Source of the DNA: Sciurus carolinensis
Lineage: Eukaryota; Chordata; Mammalia; Rodentia; Sciuridae
Reading direction: 5' to 3'
Assembly (NCBI RefSeq): GCF_902686445.1
Contig: NC_062227.1
Span: 29,380,777-29,444,776, forward strand
Length of the DNA stretch: 64,000 bases
Shown: one piece after another, positions 9,885 through 21,354 of the stretch
How the letters are laid out: each line of letters begins with the position of its first letter
Numbering within the stretch: the stretch's first letter is position 1
Notes under the pieces: model-generated
The model's database searches: none
Seen by the model: the letters and a program-made list of their open reading frames with translations, nothing else
Told to the model about the DNA's origin: nothing
Translations under genes and position numbers: made by a program

Positions 9885-10740
9885 GAAAACATTTGGCCTT
9901 TGGTTTTTTGGGCTTGGCTTATTTCACTTAGCATGATATTCTCCAATTCTATCCATTTATCTGCAAATACCATAATATTATTCTTCTTTATAGATGAATA
10001 ATATTCCATTGTGTATATATACCACAGTTTCTTTATTCATTCAACTGTTGAGGGGCAACTAGGTTGGTTCCACAATCTACTGTGAATTGAGCTGCTATAA
10101 ACATTGATGTGGCTGCTTTACTGTAGTATGCTAATTTTAAGTCCTTTGGGTATAAACTGAGGAGTGGGAAAACTGGGTGAAAATGTGAGTCCATTCCAAG
10201 TTTTCTGAGGATTCTCCACACTGCTTTCTAGAGTGGTTGCACCAATTTGCAACTCTACCAGCAATGTAAAAGTGTGCCTTTTCCCCCACATTCATGCCAA
10301 CATCTATTATTGTTTATGTTCTTGATAATAGCCATTCTAATTGGAGTAAGCTGAAATCTTAGAGTTGTTTTAATTTGCATTTCTCTAATTACTAGAGATG
10401 TTGAACACTTTTTTATATATTTATTAATCGCCTGTATGTCTTCAAAGGCTGAATGTTTTCCCTGATAAATGGATGATGATATATAATGGGGGTGGAGGAG
10501 TGGAGATGAGAGAAGAATGGAGGAACTTTACATTATGTAAAAGGAAATGAGAGGGAGGGGGTATGAAAAATGGTGGAATGAGACAGACATCATTACCCTA
10601 TGTACATGTATGATTACATGAATGGTATGAATCTACATCATGTGCAACCATAGAAAGGAAATGATGTACCAGATTTGTGTACAATGGATCAAAATGCAGT
10701 CTGTAAAAAATAAACAAAAAATAATTACATTTAAAAAAAG
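9885..10740 (+). mobile_element. Second twin-primed LINE-1 insertion
   Basis: From about 9885 to 10442 the end of ORF2 lies in reverse orientation (complement of 'GGCTTGGCTTATTTCACTTA'; the reverse strand encodes MEYYSSIKKNNIM and VWR-like segments). From about 10444 the text switches to the sense 3' UTR ('GAATGTTTTCCCTGATAAAT', 'TACCCTATGTACATGTATGA', 'CAAAATGCAGTCTGTAAAAA') and an A-rich tail. Both halves touch the same L1 point (..CCAAAGGCCAAATGTTTTC..), with roughly 12 bp present twice. The A-rich flanks hide the target-site duplication. Confidence 0.9.
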
Positions 10741-10889
10741 AAAAGAAAAGAATATTAGTATAGTTTGGTGCCGTGATGTGTGTCAGTGCTAGAACATTTA
10801 CCCACTATTATTTTTGCATCATCAATAGAGATATTGATCCCACATAAAAATAATGTCCTACTGTTATTATAAGAATAACTTTGTCTCTT

Positions 10890-10955
10890 GAACCTCCTGA
10901 AAGGACCTTAGTTCCTTTCAGGTCTGCAGACCATGCTTTGAGAACCTCAGAGTTA
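10890..10955 (+). mobile_element. hAT (MER5-like) DNA transposon end, fragment
   Basis: 'GGTCTGCAGACCATGCTTTG' then 'AGAACCTCAGAG' resembles the right end of the very common mammalian MER5-type element (..GACCACACTTTGAGAACC..). Only the terminal part is visible. Confidence 0.5.
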
Positions 10956-12165
10956 AATTATATGAGTGCTTAACATGCATTTCTTCTGTTTTGTTCCTGA
11001 GTCATTTGGTAGTAAGTAAAATATATTGATCACATACCTAATTCATCCCCAATATTTTCTGATGGAAATAATCTGTAGACAAGAAGGAAAGCCACTACGT
11101 ATCCCCTTGGGGTGCTGTGTAGTCTTAGGGACTTAGGATACCTCTCCAGTGATGGCAGTATCTCTGAGGTGCTCGGCTGGACTGGGGCCTGCAGCTGTCA
11201 CATGGGTGATCAGATGAAGTTTTATTTTCCCCTGGCAGAAGGGCAGAAGGGCACCCAGAGAAGGTCATTAGAAAGACAGAGCTGATTCTTGCAAATATTA
11301 TCAGAATACTGGTCTTTTCTTATTTATGAACCTGAGCCACTATAGGTTTTTGAATTTTATTCTCAACACAAATAGCAAATTTCTTTTAAGAAACTTCATT
11401 CCCACTGAATGTCACGAACCTTTTAAAAGAAATTTTACATGGTTACTTTTCATATCTGAATGATTGGTAGTATTTACATTTTTTGAGCATTAACATTTAA
11501 CTCCAAGGAGCAAATTACAATGACTGTGAAAACATTTAATGAATATTTTAATAAAAACATTTACATTCTGAAGTAGGTGAAAGAGGTTTTCAGAATGACT
11601 CATACATTGAGATTTACTAGGCCTATGCCCTAAAGGACGTAATTGTAAAATTCAGTTCCCTTGTATCTATCTATATCCATTGCATCTAGAATCAAAAGAC
11701 ATTTATTGTTGGAAATAAAATAATTTAATAGTGCTTATAGGGATTTTCAAATGACTGCTAGCTTGGAAAAATAAATTACTATCAAATTCAATAAAATCCC
11801 ATTTGTTTTTTGTAGGTAGTATGAATACAGAGCAGGTTTTGTTCTAAAGTAACCACTGATGATATAATTAAGGAGAAAAACAGAATTGGTCCCAAAGAAA
11901 ATGTATACTATTTTGCTTCAATCTTATTGTTTTTCAGCCATATGCCTTTGATAAAGAATGTCCATTATGGATGAAACCATTTTTCCAGATTAATGTTTTA
12001 AAGAATGGAGAAATAGATACAATGCTGTGACTGAAAAAGTCACTGCTCAGGAAAGAAAATGTTGATCTTCTTCTTCAAAGTGATAAAATTATGTGAGACA
12101 GAAGCTTTAATTACTGGGTGTGTTATCTAGAAGGTAAAGAAAGGAAAGAAAGGAAGGAGGAAGAA
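10956..12165. other. Unassigned non-coding stretch
   Basis: The stretch is AT-rich with no open frame over 60 codons. I recognise no repeat. The purine run AAAGGAAAGAAAGGAAGGAG near 12140 is simple sequence. Confidence 0.5.
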
Positions 12166-12420
12166 TTTTATTTTATTATTTGTTCTTTTTAGTTATACAT
12201 GACAGTAGAATGTATTTTGACATATCATACATACATGAAGTGTAACTTCCCATTCTTGTGGTTATACATGATATGGAGTTATACTAGTTGGCTATTCGTG
12301 TATGAACATAGGAAAGTTATGTTTCATTAATTCTGTCTTTCCTATTCCCATTCCCCCTCCCTTTCCACCATTCCCCCCATCCTATTTGGTGAAGGGAGGG
12401 ATAATTTTAAGAGTAATCTT
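12166..12420 (-). mobile_element. Sciurid LINE-1 3' end of another subfamily, antisense
   Basis: The T-rich start at 12167-12190 is the complement of an A tail. 'AGTTATACATGACAGTAGAA', 'TTCCCATTCTTGTGGTTATA', 'GAACATAGGAAAGTTATG' and the pyrimidine-rich end complement a G-rich L1 3' UTR. It differs from the 3' UTR at 4.4 and 10.5 kb, so it is probably a different and older L1 subfamily. Assignment is by gestalt; a repeat library would settle it. Confidence 0.65.
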
Positions 12421-12439
12421 CATACTTCATATTTTTTAC

Positions 12440-12482
12440 AAAGTCTATCATGGTACTTGGCACACAGTAGGTGTTGAAATGT
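12440..12482 (+). mobile_element. MIR or L2 3'-tail fragment
   Basis: 'GGTACTTGGCACACAGTAGG' followed by TGTTGAAATG matches the CORE/L2-type tail (..TGCCTGGCACATAGTAGGTGCTC..). Confidence 0.5.
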
Positions 12483-13175
12483 TCCAGTGTGGCTCAGTGG
12501 TTCAAAGAAATTAACAACACATGGTGACATGACCCAGTGGATGAGTTTGTTTAAAAGATGTAGTTGTGTTTTATAATTACACCACTGACATATAGCTTAA
12601 AATCAGAGGACTGGTTTAGAACAGTGTCAGTGAAGGATATGGGTATAAACAGCAATAATTAAAAAGAGAAATAATCAAAAGAGCAAAGGTAGCAAGGGAC
12701 AAAGAAACATTAAGACTTTGAGAAAATAGTTCTATAGGGATCCTGGTCTTCAAACAAAAATCTCCAAGCAAGCAACTTTCATGCTTTTTCTGGGACGCCA
12801 GAAAACAAGACAGATAAAAGCTCACCTTTGCAGATTGTTGGAAGAACAAGAAGAAGAGACATTAAATGCAGCCATCCTTTTTGTCAGGCGAGGAAGAGAC
12901 ATGAACAGGAATGTGGTGATGAAGGAACCAAGAAAAGCTGTCAACTTCCTGTACCACCCACACAAGTGAAGTTTGTTTGTTTTTAAAGTTTCCTTGCTAA
13001 TCAAACATGTCAATAGAATTCTTTGTCTCTCATTTTAAGCAAATTAAGTCTATATGTTGAACAAGATCGTCACTGCCCAAGAAGAAAGATTATTACTAGG
13101 TACAGCATCTAATAAACAGTGGGAAATTGGAAATACTTAAGTCATAAATTCTGGCCCAAGGAAAAGGCAAATGCT
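12483..13175. other. Unassigned non-coding stretch
   Basis: Overlapping open frames of about 60-77 codons on both strands (12616-13013) show no domain, signal peptide or family resemblance. I read them as chance. Confidence 0.5.
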
Positions 13176-13177
13176 AT

Positions 13178-13535
13178 TATTATTATATCAGACAGCATTT
13201 TGTACTGTGATAAGATACCTGAGAAAAAGCACTTAAAGGAGGAAAGATTAATCTTGGCTCAGAGTTTCGGAGGTTTCAGTCCATTGTCAGTCGACTCCAT
13301 TGCTTCTAAGTTTGTGGTGAGGCAGAACATCATGGCGGAAGGGTGTGGTGGAGCAAAGCTGCTTCACATAGAGAGAGGAGGAGGAAGGGACCAGGGACAA
13401 AATATAATAATAATTCAAAGGTGCACCCCAATGGCCCATCTCCTCCAACTATACCCTATCTCCTAAAATTTCTGCTGCCTCAAGAGTACCACCAGATAGG
13501 GACCAAGCCTTCAAACGCATGAGCCTTTGAGGGAC
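13178..13535 (+). mobile_element. MaLR-type LTR (MST/MLT1-like)
   Basis: Diagnostic segments in order are 'TTTTGTACTGTGATAAGATA', 'CCTGAGAAAAAGCACTTAAA', 'TCATGGCGGAAGG' at about 13331, 'CAAAGCTGC', 'GCACCCCAATGGCCCATCTC' and 'CAAACGCATGAGCCTTTGAG'. It is an old solo LTR. An open frame of about 115 codons across it is not a viral protein. Confidence 0.75.
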
Positions 13536-15060
13536 ATTCCAGATAAAAATTGTAATAATTATCTTAGATTATGTTTACATAATTTTTTATATTTCAAAAT
13601 GCTTTCAGAATCATCTCATTTTAACCCTGTAAATCAGAAATTTTTCATGTATCTGTGTTTTCCTATCTCAGAATATTCTTTGCTTAATCAGACTTTAGTC
13701 AGACTATCTGGATACTTCTTGGAGAAACAAAATTTCATCAAGAAACTTGCTATGTCAGTTTATAGAGAGAAACCCCCACCCCTGGTATCTGATTGAGTTC
13801 CTCCTTCTCTGTATGCCCTGGGTGATGTCTGATAACTGGCCTGTGTTCAGCAGAAATTCACTTAAGAAGATTTAGTCAGAATTCCATTTGCCCCTAATAT
13901 TTTCTTTTCATAATTCTTCATTCATTGATCTCCACACTGACCCTTGGCTATAAATTTGCAGTTGCCTGTGGTATATCTGGCATTGGGTCCAAACTCTTTC
14001 CTGGTGCAATGTCCCATTTGCTGGTCCCTGTACTTACCATGATGGTTCTGAGTAAAATTTTTCTTGTGGTGCTTTAACAAGTATCAATGGATATTTTTTT
14101 CTTTACCAATAGATTATAAGTAATTTTGAGCAAGTTAACAGCAGACTCCCTTGAGTGATGATTTTGAAGAATGGAGGAAGGATCACATGTTCCTTCTAGG
14201 GAAAGCTTTAGTTTGAAAACTAAACTATAACAACTATCTTACAATTACCTATAACATTTTGAGTCCTGTAAGGCAAGAGTAGTAATAGAGACCAACATTT
14301 TCTATGCTTAAAATTTTTTTATGATTATCAATCATGTTAAAAAACTGTTAAAGTATGCTCTGTTCTCAAACATATTGACAATTACACCTTTATGACTAAT
14401 TAGTAAAAATATTTGTGAAAACCCATGGTTTTAGTATGATTGAAAGTCAGGAAAGTATCAAAAACCACTGAATGTATTTATTATTGCCCATTGCATAAAT
14501 CTTCTCTCTACATAATAATGATCTGGGATGAGTGATAGAATATAGGAATTCATAACTCATGACTTCTTATTACATTTATTTTCTTAAAGTGTTTTCATTG
14601 ACTACACTTCAGTAAAATTATAATTTACTGGTTGACTGTTGATGGAAATAGCACATTATAAAACCTTTCCTAAGTTATTGTGGTTCTTCGGCAATTTTCA
14701 TCAATATCAACTGGAAGAAGCCTTGATTTACTAAGGCAGTGGCACCTGGAATTGTCAATAAGATTCCTGAAGGAACAATTAGATTAGGAAATAAACCATG
14801 ATTTTATATAACATATTCAAAAAAAGGCAGGATCAAATATGACATATCATAATAACCAAAGAAACACAAATCATTTTATCAAATTCATTTATATTACTTA
14901 TGATGTGATTTTTGCTGTTTCTAAAAGTAAGTGATAGATCTGTAAAGTAGTCCTTGATTTCTCATTCCTCAAAAACTTTCAATGTAAGATATACTAAGAC
15001 TAAAACCAAAAACATCAGGTTTTTTTGAACATATTTTGTTGTAGATGGACACAATGCCCC
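13536..15060. other. Unassigned non-coding stretch
   Basis: No repeat family or exon is recognised. The frame at 13527-13796 (89 codons) starts inside the LTR end and has no recognisable product. Confidence 0.5.
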
Positions 15061-15061
15061 T

Positions 15062-15170
15062 GTATTATTTATTTATTTAAATTTTTTATGTGGTGCTGAG
15101 GATCAAACTCAGGGCCTTACACGTGCTAGAGAAGTGCTCTACCCCTGAGTCACAACCCCAGCCCCCCAAA
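15062..15170 (-). mobile_element. ID-type SINE, antisense
   Basis: The reverse complement reads GGGGCTGGGGTTGTGACTCA.. then a worn B box (..CTGAGTTTGATCCTCAGCACC) and an A-rich tail. The T-rich tail complement is at 15062-15090. It is moderately diverged. No clear duplication is visible. Confidence 0.85.
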
Positions 15171-15639
15171 AAATCAGTTTGTAGTTCTATTTATTTAAAT
15201 TGTTTTTAAAAATTAAAACTGTGTATTTGTAATGGCTAGAATATAATGTTTATAAATTTAGGATTTCCTGTGTATAAATGGTCTACTATAGAGTTATAAA
15301 ATTATTTTGTTTTATTTTTCTAATATATAGAAATTTAGTCAAAATGTCACTTTTGTTGCATATGTAGTTTCTTCAGATATAGAAAAGTTTTATGGCTAAA
15401 ACTTTTAAGTGCTATTTAAAAATGTCATTTTAGAAATTAAAGACTAAAGTTTGAATGTGTTTGACAATTTGGTATGCTTTGTCAGTATATTAATAGTAAT
15501 AAATATTTCATAAAATATAACTCTAGGTAGCATAAATTTTGATTTCTGTTTTCACCAAAGACCAGAATTTTCTTTGAGGAGCTTCTGTTATTTTATTAAA
15601 CTATTCTATTGCATCTCACACCTTGCCTAAATAGAATCT

Positions 15640-16759
15640 AATTGGTTTAATAGCATTTAGATGAGATTGAGTGTAAGGTCAATTTGACTTGTGTTTCATC
15701 AAGATGTTTTTATTTTCCAAAATTGTATTGGCTATTTTTGAATGTTTTAATTAAAAAATGTACTTCATAATCAGATTTTAAGTTTCCACCAGAAAAAGCT
15801 TTTAGGATTATTGATTTTGACTGCACTAAAACTACAGAATTATTTTGGGAAAATTGATATCTTTATTTACCATGAACAAAGTGTATTTTCCCATCAATTT
15901 AGAGCTTTCTTTGATTTAACTCTGATTTTTCTGGAGTTTCCTCTGTACAGGTAATAGATTTCTTTTACTAGGTTTATTGGGAGCATTATAGATGCAATTG
16001 TAAATGAGGTAATTTAAAGGTTTCTTTTCTATGCCTTTGTTGCAGGTAAATAAGAATTCAGTTTGTTTTCATATACTGATGTAATATCAAGCATTCTTTC
16101 TAAATTCACTTGTTAATTCAAATATTTGAACAGAAGTTATGGTAGCAGACATTCTTCTGAGTTTTTAATCTTGCATCAATAGTTATGTTTTCCATAGATT
16201 TTTGGAAAATAATTATTATCAGGGATGCACTATTCTATTCTTAGTTTATAAATAATTTTAAAAAATCATTATCGAAGAATGTTAAACTTTTCTCTCAAGT
16301 TTTATATAATCATATTGAGATAATCATGAGATTTTTCTATCACCTGTTAATTGCATGAGTCTCATAGATTATATGAATGTTAAAATAATTTTTGAACCTG
16401 AAGCAAGAGAGTAAACAAAAAACTAAACTTGGTCATGAGGCATTATCACTTTTATCTTTACTATATTCAGTTGGCTAATATTTTATTTAGAGATTCTTTT
16501 ATTCCATATTAATGAAGGTATCTGATGTATATTTTTATTTTTATGAAATGGCCTTGTCAGATTTTTGTATCAAGGTGACATTGGTCTCATAATATGAGTT
16601 GATAGATATTTTCTCTTTTCTGCTGTCTGGGAGATCTTGTGTTAGATTATATTTTTTCTTCATTAAATGTTTTGAAGAATAAATTGGTAAAGACATCTGA
16701 GCATAAAGTTTTCTTTGCACAAAGGTTGATTACAGATTATCTTTATCAAATATATATAA
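15640..16759 (-). mobile_element. Ancient LINE-1, ORF2, antisense (first part)
   Basis: In antisense the text follows ORF2. 'AATTGTATTGGCTATTTTTG' (15720) is the complement of the segment around the KAIL.. motif. 'ATTATAGATGCAATTGTAAA' follows near 15985. 'GACATTGGTCTCATAATATG' (16578) and 'GAGCATAAAGTTTTCTTTG' (16699) are complements of the reverse-transcriptase region. A solo LTR then interrupts the element, which resumes at 17194. Heavy decay implies great age. Confidence 0.65.
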
Positions 16760-17188
16760 TGTAATACAAAGCTGCTCCCGCCCTTTCCGTTGCATCACAA
16801 CCTAGCTTGTCAGTCTGAAAGCTGCTCTCCCCGCCCTTTCCACTGCAGCCATTTTTCCCGCCTCCCAACTATTTGTCAGACTGAACATCCTAGCTAGCTA
16901 CTGGTTAATCAGTCAGCTTGCAAGTATCCTTTTCTGTTATTGGTCCCCTGTTAGCCTGGCGGAATTCAACTGCTTAAGGGTAGCTACCCCACCATCTTTT
17001 CTCATGCTTTCTCTCTCCTACTCACTTGCTTTCTTTCTCCTCGCTTTCCACACTCTTTCTTGCACATGCCCTTTCTCTTTTCCTCTCTTTTCCTCTCATT
17101 TTCTCTCTTACCCTCCAGGGAGATACTCTGTGTGCCTAATAAACTCCCTTATGTGATTTTCCGGTGTGGTTTTCATGGGTTTCCTACA
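16760..17188 (+). mobile_element. Solo LTR of an endogenous retrovirus, 429 bp, 5-bp TSD
   Basis: It begins TG and ends CA, and TATAA occurs immediately on both sides (16755-16759 and 17189-17193). A polyadenylation signal AATAAA lies at 17138-17143 in 'GCCTAATAAACTCCCTTATG'. The 5' part is GC-rich with two direct repeats of about 50 bp starting AAAGCTGCTC at 16768 and 16818, each carrying a CCGCCC box and a CCCTTTCC element: a U3 enhancer-like layout. The stretch before the signal is CT-rich. No gag, pol or env is present. It splits an ancient L1, so it is younger. A class I (gammaretrovirus-like) origin would fit a 5-bp duplication but is not shown. Confidence 0.85.
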
Positions 17189-17193
17189 TATAA

Positions 17194-18050
17194 AATATGA
17201 CATATTTATAGAGTTAGTTAAAATGTATTTTACTAGGACTTTTGTGTTTCATCTAAATTTCCAAATTTGTTGACAAATTTTTACAAATTCATATATGTGC
17301 ATATATATATGCTTAATTTTAAAAATATCTTTTCAATGTTTAGAGGCATTTTCAAGTTTTTTGTTTTATTTTATCTCCTCTTTATTATTTGTAGTATCTT
17401 ATAAAGCATTTGTTTATAAGCCAACTGTTGATTTTATTGATTTCTCTTTTATTTTTATTTTATTGATTTATTTCCATTATTTTTTCTTACCTTTTTTTGA
17501 GTGTAATTTTCTCTTCCCTTTCTAGCTCCTCAAAATTAATTGATTTGTGTTTTTTTTCTCAATGGTATAAATTTTTCTCTGAAAACAGCATTAGTTTCAT
17601 CACACATTTTGACAAATCAAAATTATCTTTTCAAATTTTGTTTCACATTTTAATTATATTTCAAATAATAAAATTATGTTTTACATTATCTATCATGTTT
17701 TTAATTATCTTTCAATTGAAATTTTTAGAATTTCTGTTTTGACTACTTCCATGCCCCCATGGCTTGTTTTGAACATATTAAACAATTTCCATACTTTTGT
17801 GAGTTTTCTAATTCCTTTCCTATTAGTAATTTCTAGTTTACTTCTGCTGACATCTGAAATAATTTGTTTTATTCCACTCCTCTGAAATTTATGAACTTGT
17901 GGTTTTTGGTTTAGTGTGTTTATAACATTTTAGTAAACGTTGTGTGTGAGTTTGACAGGAATATATATTGTGCAGTTGTTGGATGCTGTGTTTTACATAT
18001 AAATCGTTTAATGTTTAAATTTTCTATGTCTGGAAATTCAGTCCTTATCT
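17194..18050 (-). mobile_element. Ancient LINE-1, ORF2, antisense (second part)
   Basis: It continues the L1 of 15640-16759 beyond the LTR. 'TTTCATCTAAATTTCCAAAT' then 'TTGTTGACAAA', and later 'AAGCCAACTGTTGATTTTAT' and 'GATTTCTCTTTTATTTTTA', are complements of the L1 reverse-transcriptase to inter-domain region. It is very T-rich; the hydrophobic open frames on the plus strand (e.g. 17295-17885) result from that composition. Confidence 0.65.
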
Positions 18051-18104
18051 GTCATTAAATATTTATTAAGCACAGTCCATGGGTGCCAATGTTTGTAGGT
18101 GTAA

Positions 18105-18360
18105 ACCCCAAGGGTATGCTTGCAAATGATACCACCTTCAACCTCACCCTACGTGCCTATAGTTACCACCCATTTATTTAATCCCTATCTGTGTAGTTAC
18201 CACCCATTTAATCCCTATCTGTGGAATAATGCATTCATTAGGTTAAGCCTTTTTAATTCAACCATTTACCTCAAAACTTTCTTGATTGCCTCACAACATT
18301 TGCTTTTGGGGTGGGGTAACTTATACCTAAACAATAGTGCTTAGACTTAAGAACACTAGG
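18105..18360 (+). mobile_element. MaLR LTR 3' part with internal tandem duplication
   Basis: 'ACCTTCAACCTCACCCTACG', 'TAGTTACCACCCATTTA', 'ATTCATTAGGTTAAG' and 'CAACCATTTACCTCAAAACT' parallel the LTR at 44185-44632. The unit TAGTTACCACCC..ATCCCTATCTGTG occurs twice in tandem (18160-18193 and 18194-18223). Confidence 0.65.
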
Positions 18361-19984
18361 CCCGACATTGAAGGAACACCTTTTTTTTTGACAGGAATTT
18401 TTCTCATTCTTATATGAAATGAAAAAGACAGCCAAGATGAACTAATCTTACTTGCTAACTGTGTAGAAGAGGTAGTCAGAAATCTTAGTTTAAAAACTGT
18501 GTCTTATTTACTTATTGAACAATCCACATATGCTTATGTTTTCCTTAATCTGGAAAATTCAGAGTAACTGCCCCTCCCTAAAAAGGGGAAGAAATAGAAC
18601 TTTGAATTAAAAGCTAGAAGATATAGATGAGATGTAAATATATGTTAGCATATTAAATTCTTGATAATTTTTTATCTCAGTTATAATTTTCTTTTCCCTA
18701 TTCAAAGTGTCATTAAATATTTAACCCTCTGATAATTGGATATTGTTTTGTAATGAAACATTTAGTCATTCTTTCAAAATATGTTCAGCACCTACCACGT
18801 GCAAAGCACTCATTAGAGATTTTTCCTATGAGCCAATTCTCTCCAACTATAAACAATATTATGAACTTTTATTTTTAAAAGTTCAGAAAGATTCTAGACT
18901 AATCTTACTGCCAAAAAAGACAAAAATATCTCAAATTATAAAATTGAGTTGGCAAAATTTTTTCCCCTGAAGATAAAAGATAGGTAATTCTCATGCCTGA
19001 TAGAATAAAAAGTTTTAAAAATTCAGAAAGAAAAGAATAGGTGGGTCCCTATTACATTTAGACTCTTTGCTATCTGTCAGTACAGGGCAAAGAATAGATC
19101 CAGCAAACCTAGTTATAACCTGTACACTACTGGAATATTATTTTTTAATACTGGCAAAAATATTTAGAAATATGCAAAAATTGTTTACAAAAGTCTGTTA
19201 TTTTAAAAAGAAATTAGAATATATAAATCAGCTAATGACATGACAGCAAATATTGATTGCAAGTAACACGGGGAATGGCAATTATTAATTTGCAGATGGC
19301 CTTATCTCTAGTTGGCTGAAAGCACCATGACTTAGGAACAGGAGCATAACTCCAAATGCCAGAAGCCATCCCAGATGGCAGAGCAAATCTACTAGAGTAT
19401 AAATTTCAACCATCATTTATATGCAAGAGTAACTCTTAAGGAATTTGAAATTCATTTTCATTTCCATGTACCAGCATCATTCTTTCATGGAGCATGAAAA
19501 GATTATCAATGAGCCAAGATATAAGAAAACAAATTCCAGTAGACTTTTTGAACCTAGGTGTCAAGCATGAAGTCTATTGAGTCACTTATTTAAGATTTTT
19601 ACTTAAGTCAAATGAACAAAGACATGCAAAGCAAAATTTTAGCCATCTCAAGAGAGAAACAAGGTTAAAATGCAAAGTACATATTGTCATACTCCTGCAG
19701 TCAGTCATAACTAGAGAAAATCCACATAAGTGTTCATATATACATTTGGTTAATGTGTGAAGATTTATGGTTTCCTACCTCAATCTGGTGCAATCTTACA
19801 TAGATTGTGATTTCTCTTGCTCTGTTTTTCCCACATCTGCAACAGTCTTTGATATGACTCCCAAACTACTCCTGCTCTTTTTACTTTCTGGAGGTGACTG
19901 TGTGTTCTACTTTCTGGAGAAAACAGAGGGTCCCTTACACTTCAGTAAGTTGGGATATGATTTGTCTTTACATCATTCCCTAGC
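18361..19984. other. Unassigned non-coding stretch
   Basis: A short L2-like piece ('GTTCAGCACCTACCACGTGC' near 18784) is possible. Nothing else is recognised. Short open frames here have no family resemblance. Confidence 0.45.
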
Positions 19985-20570
19985 CCCCTTTTCCAATGAA
20001 AATGCGTCTTGTTTCTTAGGAAGTTGCTTTCCACACTTGTGTCCTGAATTACCATTCTTCCAATCATCTATACAACTTGAAATTATCTTCCTTTCTTAAG
20101 ACATTAACCCCTCTTGCACTGTATCCTTTCCACTTTCTATTTTTAAAGGGCTTACTCATGGCCACTGCTCTTTTTATAGCTGTACTTCTAAGAGCACCAT
20201 TGATGTCCCCTTGCTCTGTTTCTTCCAACCTCTTGATTGCTTACCCCAACCTGTTCTGTACACTGCCCGCATTATTCTATCAATCCTATGTCTGCCAGTG
20301 CTCATTTTATTTTTCTTCTTTCTCACCTTTGGTCTGATTGAATCATCCTTTGTCCTTCAATATTTTGATTTGTTGGATTTATGGAGTTTTCTTTCCAATT
20401 TCTGTTCACAGTCTTCTGTTTCAAGTCTCCTATGCAGGTTCCTCTTCTTGCATCTGTCTCCGAGTGAGAGTATATGTCTAAGGATCAACCTTAACTGTTC
20501 TTCTCTTAGTGGATTATCTCTTATACCTTGAAGGTTTTCAGAACCACAGATATATACTTCTGCACTTTCT
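19985..20570 (+). mobile_element. LINE-2 fragment (probable)
   Basis: The pyrimidine-rich text with 'TCTTTTTATAGCTGTACTTC', 'CTCTGTTTCTTCCAACCTCT' and 'GTCTCCTATGCAGGTTCCTC' has the look of a decayed L2 reverse-transcriptase region in sense orientation. Overlapping frames of about 110 and 106 codons are leucine- and serine-rich as a result. Assignment is tentative. Confidence 0.35.
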
Positions 20571-20573
20571 TAA

Positions 20574-20725
20574 GAATGAGACAGACATTATTACCCTATG
20601 TACATGTACGATTACATGAATGATATGGATCTACATCATGCACAACCACAGAAACAAAATGATGTGCCCCATTAGTGTACAATGAATCAAAATGCAGTCT
20701 GTAAAAAAAAAAATAATAATTTAAA
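20574..20725 (+). mobile_element. Young LINE-1 3' end, severely 5'-truncated
   Basis: Only the last 130 bp or so of the 3' UTR remain ('GAATGAGACAGACATTATTA', 'CCCTATGTACATGTACGATT', 'CAAAATGCAGTCTGTAAAAA'), plus an A-rich tail. The sequence is close to the copies ending at 10.7 and 34.0 kb. Confidence 0.9.
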
Positions 20726-20839
20726 AAAAGAATCAAAGAGAATACCAGGAAGTATTATGAAAACATCTCCAATCCAGCATATGAATTCATTCTCTTTCAT
20801 CTGAGCCTCAAAACTTCTTAATAATGATATAGTAGTATC

Positions 20840-21005
20840 GATTGCTAAGGTATCTTGAAGACTATACTAAATGCTTAATACATGTTATCACTATCATCTC
20901 CATTTTCACATAAGCATAATGAAATGGAAAAGTTTTAAATAGTTTATCCAAGATAATAGGCTAGTAAGGGAATGAATTATCCCAGAGGCCATATTCTCAA
21001 CCATT
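20840..21005 (-). mobile_element. MIR SINE, antisense, worn
   Basis: 'ATCATCTCCATTTTCACATA' followed by 'GAAATGGAAAAG', 'AGTTTATCCAAGATAATAGG' and 'CTAGTAAGGGAATGAATTAT' mirror the MIR core in antisense (CCCCATTTTACAGATGAGGAAACTG.., ..CAAGGTCACACAGCTAGTAAG..). Confidence 0.6.
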
Positions 21006-21354
21006 GTAGCCATGATACACACCTTGGTTCAAGAGTCTTTCTTAGAGATTTATTAAATCTCTACTTAGTAAATTTTTTAGTTCTAATTTTGATTGTTTCT
21101 TTCCTGATCTAGCACAATACCCTTCTAATTTGCCGTCTTTAGTTTAGTTTCTTCTTTTTCCTTCTTCTGTTTTTCACATGGATCCAGGTTTTCCTTCTAG
21201 AAGATAAATATTATCTTATTAAATAAACTCACTAGATTCTTAGGACCCATGACAAAGTACTAGATATTTATGATGATTTACAAGATCTTTAAAGATGTCA
21301 TTGACTATTATGTCTCATTTTTAGGTGATGGCCTCCTGATTTTTGTTTCTTTTG
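21006..21354. other. Unassigned stretch
   Basis: It is T-rich, and nothing is recognised. Confidence 0.4.

Noticed and set aside
13119..13466. 115-codon frame across 13.1-13.5 kb
   Set aside because: It runs from unassigned sequence into a MaLR LTR; the LTR has no coding role.
17295..17885. Hydrophobic frames that look like membrane proteins
   Set aside because: They are phenylalanine/leucine/serine-rich because of T-rich antisense L1 sequence.
19767..20531. Three overlapping frames of 86-110 codons
   Set aside because: They overlap in different frames within pyrimidine-rich, probably L2-derived text, with no common domain.
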